DNA of 64,000 bases. It comes from Proales similis. Taxonomy: Eukaryota; Rotifera; Eurotatoria; Ploima; Proalidae. Below the pieces are notes generated by a model that was not told the origin of the DNA, made no database searches, and worked only from the letters and a program-made list of their open reading frames with translations. The stretch covers positions 62,001-126,000 of the forward strand of contig JAGVRJ010000005.1 in NCBI GenBank assembly GCA_019059635.1, given 5' to 3'. Positions 1 to 9,402 of this stretch are shown here, piece by piece. Each line of letters starts with the position of its first letter. The stretch's first letter is position 1. Position numbers and translations under genes: made by a program.

Positions 1-787
1 GAATATGTCACATGAGCATAGCTAGAACTGTTGATTTTGACAGTTGATTTGGCATGAAATTCCCTTCGATTTGCCTCCATACATTCGTGCTGCTCAAACA
101 GATCGCTCTGTACCGTGGCTCGGGCTACTTCCATTTTGAGACTTGGCTGTGTTGGCCTTGGGCTCTCGCTTGAAAGAATAATAGGGAGGCCTTCGGTTTG
201 GCAACAATGTTGTCTAAAAATGGCGATTCTAGCAAATGTTTACGAATTATAATAACTCTTCACAAAGCTGTTAATGGACACTTCACGCATGCCCGAGCAA
301 TGACCCGGTTAGGTAATTGCTAGCGTTAATGTTCCTATTCTGAAAGAACTATGCCCGAATACCGACACTTGGGCTAGACACTTGCGAAACATAGCTTGAG
401 CCGCCAGTTGCTTAATCAATGGGAGGCGACGGTCGTAGGTGGAGCGTATGTGGTCATGTATTCAAATGCGCTCGACGGATGACCTTCACCCCACAAACGG
501 TCAATTACTTTGATGTACAAACTGCAGTCATATTTGATCTCGGTACTGCCGTCACTCTTGTCTCTCGACAATCAACTTTATGGTCTGGATGGACCTAGCT
601 GGAGGTTTTATTACTCGCTCCAATTAAGGATTTCTAATGACCGATCTAGGAAATTGCCAATCCCCCAGATTAATGGCTTGTGCCGTCGTATCGCCAACAC
701 ACGCGATTAAGATTTCACAACTGTTTAATTAGAGATACATTCTAACAGCTTTATTATGATTCAAATTGACGATCAATAACATCACAA
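1..787. other. no gene recognised
   Basis: I found no convincing coding exon, RNA gene or repeat here. The only long open frame (about 510-710, plus) has no recognisable domain and is probably chance. Confidence 0.4.
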
Positions 788-858
788 GCACTGGTGGTTC
801 AGTGGTAGAATGCTCGCCTGCCACGCGGGCGGCCCGGGTTCGATTCCCGGCCAGTGCA
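788..858 (+). tRNA. tRNA-Gly (anticodon GCC), copy 1
   Basis: A 71-nt cloverleaf. The acceptor stem GCACTGG pairs with CCAGTGC plus discriminator A. The anticodon arm CTCGC/GCGGG carries the loop CTGCCAC, giving anticodon GCC. The T-arm is CCCGG-GTTCGATT-CCCGG with an internal B box. There is no intron. A T-run at 859-863 follows as a Pol III terminator. It is identical to the copy at 3180-3250. It converges on the TIR gene, whose stop codon is at 894-896 on the other strand. Confidence 0.97.
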
Positions 859-860
859 TT

Positions 861-866
861 TTTATT
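861..866 (-). terminator. poly(A) signal of the TIR gene, overlapping the tRNA terminator
   Basis: Read on the minus strand this is AATAAA, about 28 nt past the TIR gene stop codon. The same bases on the plus strand form part of the T-rich Pol III terminator of tRNA-Gly copy 1. Use as a poly(A) signal is inferred. Confidence 0.55.
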
Positions 867-893
867 TTTTCTTCTTGATTCCTATCAGCTCGC

Positions 894-2792
894 TTATGGC
901 GGTTCCCATGCGAACACGTCGTATCTTGGATCGTAGGACCATTTACGGCTGATTCGAGTGTGGTTTGTACTTACACATCCTAGTGAATTGCTGGCCGAGT
1001 TATTACAACAGCTCCATATGTATTCTCCTTTTTCTTTTGAATTTGACTGATAGTAACCACTATGAAACCAGCAACCAGAGGGATTAAGTTTGGTAAACTC
1101 ATTTCCACATCTGGAGCATGTAGGGAGTTTTTCGATCGAATTGATTGATGTTTCACATAACTCGCTTTTAGCCCATTCTATAAGCTCTCTAAATTTAACA
1201 ATCTCGTCATTCCATTCAAATTGTGTTTTCCGAGTATTATGGTCATTTGCTTTTTCTCTTATAAATTTGGCAATTTTCTCCAGCAAGGTGTAGCCCTTTT
1301 CGTCCAGAGAATTGCCGGACGGGTTAAGCACCTCTAAGTAAGGGTTCTTCATAAAGTGTTGACTAAATCGTTTCTCTACAGTCAGACCAGCTTCTGCTAA
1401 AAGGAACAAAAACGGCTTCCCCAATTTGCATGCATATTTAAACTCCAAAAGACATCGTCGAGAGCGCTGATAGTCATCGGTCAATAAAATCACTACGACT
1501 TGAGAATTTTCAATTGCATTAGCAACGCATTCAAGCGAATTGCCCTGACTTCCACGCCAAATGTCAAACCATAAAGAAAGCCCATAGACCACTGAAAGTC
1601 GGGTATAGAGCTCTTGAACGAATGGAAAATTTTTGCCTTCAAACGATAAAATAGCTTCGAACATTTGATTGTAAGCATTTCCTAGCGCGTCAAATAATTT
1701 CTCGGGTGGTTTGAAGCTGAAGTCGTATGGGGGCGGGGTTTTTGATAGTTCCAATCTATTGATCACGTAATCCGAAACCTTTGATGTCTTAATTGAAACT
1801 CCTGGAGTACGTCGTGGAGGCCAATGTCCCAATCGGCGTTTATACTCATCAAGTTCCAGCCGGAGAGAGTTTAATATGATTTGGTCTCGTTCAAAAATTT
1901 TGGGATCGGGCGCTTGTTTGGAATGAATCTGAGAAACAAGCTCTTTCAGAATCGTTTCTTCAAAAGGTCTCATTTCAGCTGCATCTGTTGCAAATAAAAA
2001 GTGAATGTGCTTATGGTAAAGAAAAGGTACAAAAAACTCTTTTGCTTCAAATTCTGGATCTACACAAACAATTTGTACTGGCTTGCCCAGCGTTTCAGCT
2101 GTACTCGCCACACTGATACAAAATTGATCCGATTGGTATATGTTGGATAAAATTATTAATAGAGACTGTGCGCTCTTTATATTTGTTAGACCTTTAGATG
2201 ATTCTTCGGCTAGAAAAATGACGCCGGCCTCTTCTAGCGCCATTTCAATAAAAAGAGAGTTTCGAACATTTTTGAAGTGATACGAAATCAACAATGGTAT
2301 AGACTGCTTTGCTTTGTTAAATGTAAGGCCCAATGACATCTTGGCCAGATTGAGAAGATCGATAGGTTCCACATTTGGTTCTTGTCCTTTCTCGTTGATC
2401 GCTTCAATGCAACGGTTAACATAGCTCAGGTTAGTTTTAAACAAGGATTCGGTGAATATGTTTAGTAAGCCAAATTTACTGCTGGAGGATAGTAAGCCCA
2501 GAGCTCCAAACGGTTCAAAGCCTGGTTTGGTGTTTAAGAAAAACAATGGCTTTTTTATTCGCCAAGCGTAGTAAGCCAGCTGCATGCACCTTAGATTTTT
2601 ATGGAACGAGCGACTTGTTATAATTAGAACGCAGTCACATTCGTTGATTAATTTACATCTTTCTTGTAAGGTTTCAGGAACAGATTCAGTGGAGAACTGA
2701 ATATTTCTATTCGGATCATAAATGTACTCTTGAACTTCGATAGCCTGAGCTTGATAGAGTGAATGATAGGCGATCAGAATAAGTTGGCTCAT
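894..2792 (-). CDS. Triple TIR-domain protein with C-terminal CHORD-like zinc finger
   Basis: One exon of 632 codons, read from the ATG at 2792; the frame stays open a few codons further but with no ATG. Three TIR-like alpha/beta units are visible at about residues 1-125, 160-290 and 365-500. Each has a core strand ending in a run such as VLIITS, LLIILS or VVILLT, followed by an S/D-R-R/F-C helix and a G/K-K-P strand. Only the third keeps a Glu (about residue 450, in CLLEFKYA) where SARM1-type TIR NADases carry the catalytic Glu. The first has Gln (CMQLAYYA) and the second has Ser (CISVAS). The C-terminus has Cys/His at about 559, 562, 574, 577, 595, 596, 606 and 611 in a CHORD-like order, C-x2-C...C-x2-H...WSCC...GC-x4-H. 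I infer an innate-immune or cell-death NADase or scaffold. The lack of introns is shared with several other genes here. No exact family is known to me. Confidence 0.75.
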   Translation of the reverse strand: MSQLILIAYHSLYQAQAIEVQEYIYDPNRNIQFSTESVPETLQERCKLINECDCVLIITSRSFHKNLRCMQLAYYAWRIKKPLFFLNTKPGFEPFGALGLLSSSSKFGLLNIFTESLFKTNLSYVNRCIEAINEKGQEPNVEPIDLLNLAKMSLGLTFNKAKQSIPLLISYHFKNVRNSLFIEMALEEAGVIFLAEESSKGLTNIKSAQSLLIILSNIYQSDQFCISVASTAETLGKPVQIVCVDPEFEAKEFFVPFLYHKHIHFLFATDAAEMRPFEETILKELVSQIHSKQAPDPKIFERDQIILNSLRLELDEYKRRLGHWPPRRTPGVSIKTSKVSDYVINRLELSKTPPPYDFSFKPPEKLFDALGNAYNQMFEAILSFEGKNFPFVQELYTRLSVVYGLSLWFDIWRGSQGNSLECVANAIENSQVVVILLTDDYQRSRRCLLEFKYACKLGKPFLFLLAEAGLTVEKRFSQHFMKNPYLEVLNPSGNSLDEKGYTLLEKIAKFIREKANDHNTRKTQFEWNDEIVKFRELIEWAKSELCETSINSIEKLPTCSRCGNEFTKLNPSGCWFHSGYYQSNSKEKGEYIWSCCNNSASNSLGCVSTNHTRISRKWSYDPRYDVFAWEPP

Positions 2793-3179
2793 TTTTGGGT
2801 GCCAAATCACACATTAAAATGCGCACTTGGTTCGCATTTAGCGCCAACTATTGCTTGCTGAAATTCAATTATTTCCTTTCCTTCATTAAACTTTTATTTT
2901 CTGCAACCAGCAATCGGTCGTCTGTTCCGATCGTCAAGCAGTCAAGTGATCAACATAAGCCTCAGATTTCTGTTTATTCAATGTTTGACTTATTTGCCAA
3001 GCTCGATAAAAAAAAACAGCACAAATAAAAACTACACGCGTGGATTTATTAGCCCTTTTCCGAGTCTGTAATAAATTAAAATACTTTCCCCCTTTTCGAT
3101 GAGAACGCTTTCTATTTCCTTACTTTGAACTGGATCAAGCCTTGAATAAACAAAGCTCATTGAAAAGGTAAATCAACAA
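2793..3179. other. upstream region of the TIR gene, no gene recognised
   Basis: This lies between the TIR gene start and the second tRNA-Gly. A 77-codon plus-strand frame (2795-3028) overlaps the TIR start and shows no domain. I treat it as noncoding. Confidence 0.4.
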
Positions 3180-3250
3180 GCACTGGTGGTTCAGTGGTAG
3201 AATGCTCGCCTGCCACGCGGGCGGCCCGGGTTCGATTCCCGGCCAGTGCA
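3180..3250 (+). tRNA. tRNA-Gly (anticodon GCC), copy 2
   Basis: Identical over all 71 nt to the copy at 788-858 and in the same orientation, with anticodon GCC. A T-run follows at 3251-3255. Similarity to copy 1 ends within about 10 nt on either side: ...CAACAA or ...CACAA before, TTTTTAT after. The repeat is therefore essentially the gene itself. Confidence 0.97.
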
Positions 3251-4716
3251 TTTTTATCCTTGCTTCATTCAATCTTATTGGATTGCTTTTAAAAGCCACA
3301 TAACCAATCGTTGGCTTTGCATAGCTTTCTTTTTCAATATTGAGAGATTGAACATATCAAATTAAATGATCTAGTCATCATGGTGTTGAAAAGCTGATAA
3401 TGCGCTATAGACAGATTTTATCTAACTTTAGAAAAGCAGCCTCTATTATTTACAGATAAAATAACTTGAAAAGGCAACTACCTACAAAAACTCCTTTTAC
3501 CCTTGGCCTTGTGAAAATTCCGCTTGACATTGAGCATAGAAAATTTGGACATAGATCGTTTTCTAAGTTGCCCGCCTTCATAAATATTTGCTCTGCTGCG
3601 AAATTAATTTAAAATTGTTCGCACGAAATCTAACGGTTTAAATCGGCTTTTGAAAGAAAGGTGTACTTGCTTGATTCGCTATTGTCATACCATACCTAGA
3701 GAGATGGTTGTCGACTTAGTAATCACTTAAAGCGAACGATTTGACTTGTCAATCACCATGAACTTAAAATGAATTACTAGCCTACTAATCAACCCTAATA
3801 ACTAGAACAAGCTAAAATCCCTCTTAAGAAAGCTAATTGTTGGTATATTTTCAAAGAAAAAAAAACGATCATCTTTTGGTACATAACAAGATTGCAGCAT
3901 CTATTTGAAAACCCTTGTGAGTATTATTCATTTGCAAATAGTTGTATTTAAGGCACCAAGCTTATCAGATGCCTTCCATAAATCTTATCTGAGAATTAAG
4001 TTCCAAGTTCAAAGCTCACACTAATTCTCTATTTCCAAAATATTTTTTTTCTTTGCGTTTCTTTTAGCCTTTTCCTGAGAGCCACTCGGAGAGTTTGATC
4101 GAAATTTATATTTTCGTGCTCTGTATCGATTCAACTGATTGAATCCAGAATTAGCATACAATCATTTTTTGGGGTGCAACCGTGTGCGTCGAAAGGCTGC
4201 ATGCTCACTCCTCACTAAATAGAGCGGAGGATTTCAGGCGCGTTTGATTTTAGATAAGAGTGGTGTGGTTCTTGACTAAGATTAGCTACTGGCTGAGTAG
4301 CTTACGGTGGCAACTCTGGGTCGAGCGGATGCATAGTCAGATCAAGGCAATGATTGTTTGCGGTCTAAACAAAGCTCAAGATTAGGCAATACAGAGAAGG
4401 TAGAGGATATGTGCGCGCATGAGAATTCAGTTCCAGTTTATGCGGCCGCAACGCTTCGATTCGACTCATTTGTTCGATTCTTTCACGCAAATGTTCTAGT
4501 CAGCACTTGCTTTCTTCCGAGCTTTTGGTTACTGTGAAATAAACCATCCTGTTTATTGCTACATAGTGTATGATTGATTATTAATCTTAAGAAGTAAACG
4601 CTTTTGAATGGCAATTTACTCCTGAGCTCAACAGAAAGCTTCTTTATTTTTCGGCTTAGAACAGAAAATTTGCACCTAAAGTTGGAAAAACGGTTTCCAG
4701 CAGACAAGCATAAAGG
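3251..4716. other. AT-rich intergenic region, no gene recognised
   Basis: About 1.5 kb of AT-rich DNA with many stops in all frames. It should include the promoter and 5' UTR of the TINAG-like gene starting at 4717. No specific element was identified. Confidence 0.4.
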
Positions 4717-6698
4717 ATGCGATCAACTTTCATTTGGGTTTTTACTGTTTTGTGCCCAGCCTACACTTGGGCTCAAGGTGTAGGTTATGGCTGGGCGGAC
4801 TCGCGCTACTTCAAACATGGTAGTCCAGAGAATGAAGCGAGTGGAGGCACTTGTAGAGAGTTTATTAAAATAAACTCGTTAAACACTTGCTGTGCTAAAC
4901 GTGATGATGAATGTTACATGATTCACTACGATACTCGCTGCTATTGCGATATATTCTGCGATCGCACAAGCATGAATGACCACAGCGACTGCTGTCCAGA
5001 CGCTCTCGAAGTTTGCTCTGGAAAACCACTACAAGGTAATTTAATCTATCCTCAGTTCCTAAATATCAAAATTTATTGATCAGTGTCTGAGAAGACCAGC
5101 ATTGCTTCTTTAAGGATCAAATGATTCAACACAATCAAACATTCACCGACAATTGCAATGAATGGTAGAAGAACATTCGAATCACAAGTTCAATTTACAG
5201 TTTTTCAAAACTGAATATTAAAGTAAATGTGACAATGGAGAACTGAAATGCAGCAACAATCGATGTCTTGTTGACTCATCCTTGCTCGATCGAATTAACG
5301 GACCAAGGTGAGTTGACTCTAAAAGAAAGTAAATCTTGAATCAAACGTTTAGAATGCTCTATTTAGCTCAAGTTGGAAAGCATCTAACTATTCGGCATTC
5401 TGGGGCAAAACTCTCGAATATGGATATAAAAATCGACTTGGAACCGTGCTACCTAGAAGGAAGCAGCGTTCACTGGTGGTTGATGAGCAGCCCACCGAGC
5501 CCTCTTATGACTTTAGACAAGAGAGTTTCATGAGGGATAGAAAAGGGCTAATTAGAGATCAGGGAAACTGCGCTTCTTCATGGGCTTTTTCAACTATCGG
5601 TAATTTTAAATTTCCTCAAACTTTAAATGAATACAACATCAATGGTTCGGAAATATTTTCAGATGTGGCCACTGATCGAACGGCCAAAGTCTATAATGGA
5701 GCGCTAGGAAATGAGAGCGCCTCAGTTCAAATGCTTATTTCCTGTGCTATATTACCGGGCAACGCGAACGGATGCTCTCCCGCACCAGTTGATGTCGCCT
5801 GGAACTTTATCAAGGATACTAATACCGGTTTTGACGGTAGATCAAGCGGAGGGTGAGGGTCTGATTTAAATTAACAAACATCAACTTAATAAAAAAATTA
5901 AAAAGGTTGGTAAACGAAGATTGCTATCCATACGAAAGCGCAGAGACCGGAGTGGCTGCCAAGTGTAGAGTTAACTCGAACCTTAATCCAATTGTTTGCC
6001 CCTCAAACCAACAGCCCTATCAAAAGCAACTATTGAGCAGCTCACCAGCTTACCCGCTCCGAGTTGAGTCTCCCGTGAGTCTTATCTATACATTTTCCCT
6101 CGATTCTTGACGGCTTTAAACTAGTCATTTAGAATGACATAATGGAGGAGATTTTGAGTAACGGCCCAGTACAAGTGATATTCAAAGTTTACAGTGATTT
6201 CTTTATGTACAAAAGCGGAATCTATAAACCTGACCCAACCGCTGATGTAGCATACCCTGAAAACCCCTATCATTCAGTTAAGGTGCTCGGGTGGGGAAGC
6301 GAAAATGGAGTCGACTATTGGGTAAGCAAAAAGAATTCAACACCCAGATTTGCTTCTTGATGATATTCAACTTTAAAATAAGATCGCTGCAAACTCTTGG
6401 GGAGAGCAGTGGGGAGAGGTACAGAACTGAGAATCATTTATTTATCCCAATCGTTAATCAATGCTTCTTCTCAAGAACGGATACTTCCGAATTGTTCGTG
6501 ACGATCAGCACACTGAATTTGGTAGACACGTGTATGGTGGCTGGGGAAGCCGAAAGAGTAAGTCTTTCTAATCTTGGGTGAAAAGCTTTTGGCTTTGAAT
6601 TTATGCATTTTTTTTTAGTTAATACGTTCAACAGAGGTCGAAAACAATTTGGAAATGCAGTATTCGATCGAAAAAATCGTCACATCTTTCGCGAATGA
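4717..6698 (+). CDS. Tubulointerstitial nephritis antigen-like protein (TINAGL/Swim), inactive papain-fold protein
   Basis: Nine exons join in frame: 4717-5035, 5095-5164, 5224-5307, 5367-5852, 5906-6074, 6133-6321, 6383-6418, 6476-6557, 6619-6698. They give about 504 aa. In order there is a signal peptide ending near WAQG, a somatomedin-B-like Cys-rich region (CCAKRDDECY...CYCDIFCDR...DCCPD), a VWC-like Cys stretch (DNCNECKC...KC...RCLVD), then a cathepsin B-like domain. The position of the catalytic Cys is Ser (DQGNCASSWAF), the hallmark of TINAG/TINAGL1, so the domain should not be proteolytic. The later His (YHSVKVLGWG) and Asn (AANSWG) are kept. Family members are secreted matricellular proteins; the Drosophila relative Swim binds Wingless. 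The fourth exon must start at 5367, because the earlier AG at 5352 would break the frame. Confidence 0.93.
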
Positions 6699-7593
6699 AT
6701 TAAGTGATTTTGCCTGAGGAGTTCTTAAATCATTTTTTTAGATATCGACTGTTTAGGCGTCAAGAAAAGAAGTTTCTCACATATAAATCTATCGTTTAAG
6801 TGGCTCTGCATTGTTTCTTAAAAATAAACCAGAACTGCGTTGCTATCAAGAGAAAATCTTTTAATTAAGGTTTGAGGAATTCAAGTGAAAAGACAGCGCG
6901 CGCCCACCATTCAAGTGTTTTGCCAGCATTTTTGGTCGGCTTTCATAAATAATTTATCCAAAGACAGCAATTAGACGATAGGTTCGGCGGACAAGCAGTC
7001 TCTCTTTTCTAGAGCATAAATCTCGAAAATTTGTGCTGCAAGTGCCGCACCTACTTGAGAAAGGCGCTCATCACTAATTAAGTAATTAATATTAAAAAGA
7101 GAGCAAGAAAAAGAAAGAGTTGAGGAGAGAAAAATACTTTACTTTAAAGAACCAGCTAAATGGGTGTTATGAAGTCGATTATTTGCATTCCTTTTGGCAC
7201 AGAGTTGCGATTTCTATTGTCTATCGAGTGGTTTTAATGCGGGCACAGGATCTATCCTCTGCCTCCACTTAGCGACTTTGATGCGTCATAAATTAAAAAT
7301 GCCATTCGGCCGCGTCTTCTGTTTATTCTACAGACTAGCCTTTTTGCCATTTTAAACAATCCGGCCAATCTCGCTTTTAAAAAACGGTTTGCATCAATTA
7401 ATTAGGTTACGCAATGCATACTTCATTCGATTTATCTCAATAGTTTGATCCACTTAAAGTCTTAAGAGATCTCAGAAAAGCCATCAGTTTCAAGAGACCA
7501 AACAGATTTCATAAGTATCGTCTCAAGGCTAATTGGCATACGCTTGTCTCTGATAGGTGAGTCAGATATCAGTTTATTGCTTTTTGTCTAGAT
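6699..7593. other. intergenic region upstream of VGAT
   Basis: No coding exon recognised. It ends in a polypyrimidine tract and AG at 7590-7591, two bases before the VGAT ATG. This looks like a splice acceptor for a 5' UTR intron or a spliced leader. Confidence 0.4.
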
Positions 7594-9230
7594 ATGGATA
7601 AGTTTGCCAGAACCGCGAAGAGTCGTCTAGCTTTTCTTTCTCGAGGACACTCTAACTATGAGGAAGAGCTCGGATTGTTAGATATTAAAAAAGAGCAAAC
7701 TGTCTATCAATCTGTGGACTCGGCTAAAAGTTTCAACAGTCAAGATTCAGGTCTTCGTGTCTACACAGAGCGAAGTCGATTCAACCGCATAGATGAATGG
7801 CAAGCGGGCTGGAATGTCACAAATGCGATTCAGGTAAAAGTTAAGCTTAGCAAGGTTTAGTTTTTTTCTAATTTAATTCCGATCAGGGGATGTTTGTGGT
7901 TAGTTTACCTTTTGCTGTTGCAACAGGAGGATATTGGGCCCTACTAGCTATGCTTCTAGTGGCTTATGTCTGCTGCTACACAGGAAAAATCCTAATCGAC
8001 TGCTTATATCATGAAGATGACGATCAAATTGTCGAGTCTTTTGGAGGACTTGTCACAATTGCCAAGTGTCGAAGACGGAATCGTATCAGATGCAGTTATG
8101 TTGACTTGGCTCAAGACGTCTGGGGTGGCGCAATCGGTGGAAGAATAGTCAATTTGGCGCAAAACATTGAGCTTTTAATGACTTGCATTTTATACTTGGT
8201 ATTGTGCGGCGATCTCTTGGTCGGCAGTTTTCCAGATACACTCGACCACAGCTCTTGGACAATCATATCTTGTATGATTCTTATTCCGTGCGCGTTCATT
8301 CGTAGTCTCAAGTTCATATCAAAGCTTAGTCTATGCAACGCCATAGTCCATTTAATCATTAATCTCATTATTCTTGGTTACTGTTTTACAAGATTTAAAG
8401 ATTGGGATATGAGCAAAGTTGAAACCAAGCCCAACGTATGGACATTTCCGATCGCCTTGGGTATTGTGGTGTTTAGCTACACCTCGCAGATCTTCCTACC
8501 GACACTAGAAGGCAACTTGAAAGAAAGAAGCAAATTTGATGGAATGCTCGAGATAACGCATCTAGCCGCGGCCATATTCAAGGCTGCATTTGGTCTAATC
8601 GGTTTTTTGACTTGGCAGCAAAACACAAACGAAGTTATTACCAACAACTTGGACAACGATAAACTGAAGCTTCTAATCAATTTAATACTTGTGATCAAGT
8701 CTCTCTTGTCTTATCCGCTGCCATATTTCGCATCTCTTGATCTACTAGAGTCGACGTTCTTTCTCACCGAAGACAATCCAGACTCTGTGGATTCCGAATT
8801 CGGCACTCAATATAAGGATAAGTCTCCACCGTTATTTATGCATTCATGCTTTGACCCAGAAGGAGATCTTAAGTACTGGTCTCTTTTGCTACGAATCGGC
8901 TTAATCCTGTTCACTCTATTTTTGGCGATATTTGTTCCTTACTTTGCAATCCTCATGGGCTTAATCGGCAGCATTACGGGCACTATGCTTTCTCTTATAT
9001 GGCCATGCTATTTTCACCTAAAACTTAAAGCGAACAAATTGACGAAATTTCAAAAAACTGTAGACATAGCGATCATCATATTTGGCATATTGATTACAGT
9101 CTCGGGGGTTTATTACTCTAGCATTGCCCTTGCCAAAGCTATTCGTACCGGTAATCATCTAGAACCCAGCTACTACAAAAAGAACACATTTTTCAAAGGA
9201 AAAAATGTCACTATGCTCGAAACGCCCTAA
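7594..9230 (+). CDS. Vesicular GABA/glycine transporter (VGAT/VIAAT, SLC32A1, UNC-47 family)
   Basis: Two exons, 7594-7833 and 7887-9230, give 527 aa. It loads inhibitory amino acids into synaptic vesicles using the proton gradient. The family signature WQAGWNVTNAIQGMFV spans the splice junction. It is followed by CCYTGKILI, the NLAQNIELLMTCILYLV segment, FSYTSQIFLP-LEGN and LLSYPLP, all strongly VGAT-like. A hydrophilic N-terminus of about 70 residues precedes 9-10 membrane helices of the amino acid/auxin permease fold, as in VGAT. The start is the first in-frame ATG, just after an acceptor-like AG. The gene lies tail-to-tail with the TUBGCP5 gene, with 172 bp between stop codons. Confidence is high from near-continuous family similarity. 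Confidence 0.95.
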
Positions 9231-9243
9231 TTCCACCTTGCGT

Positions 9244-9249
9244 TTTATT
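9244..9249 (-). terminator. candidate poly(A) signal for TUBGCP5
   Basis: AATAAA on the minus strand, about 155 nt past the TUBGCP5 stop and only 14 nt from the VGAT stop. If used, the TUBGCP5 3' UTR covers almost all of the VGAT 3' UTR on the opposite strand. Confidence 0.4.
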
Positions 9250-9366
9250 TGTTTGAATTTTGTTCATTAAAACAGTTAGTTTTTTTACAAGTTTTTGAAT
9301 TTATGCCATATATTGGGTGTCGACGCTAGTCAGTATGAATATGATTGTGTGCTTGTGTAGAAGACG

Positions 9367-9385
9367 AATAAAATATTAGAATAAA
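9367..9385 (+). terminator. poly(A) signals for VGAT (two AATAAA)
   Basis: AATAAA occurs at 9367-9372 and 9380-9385, 137-150 nt past the VGAT stop. The downstream cleavage site would fall at the end of the convergent TUBGCP5 coding sequence. Confidence 0.5.
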
Positions 9386-9402
9386 AGCGAAGCATTTTAG
9401 AT

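Noticed and set aside
510-710. 66-aa frame near the left edge
   Set aside because: No domain, no splice context, low information; not supported.
2795-3028. Plus-strand 77-aa frame overlapping the TIR gene start
   Set aside because: No recognisable features; probably 5' region of the TIR gene read in reverse.
5036-5366. Apparent frameshift or pseudogene in the TINAG-like gene
   Set aside because: Using acceptors at 5095 and 5367 rather than the first AGs gives continuous, family-matching sequence, so the gene is intact.
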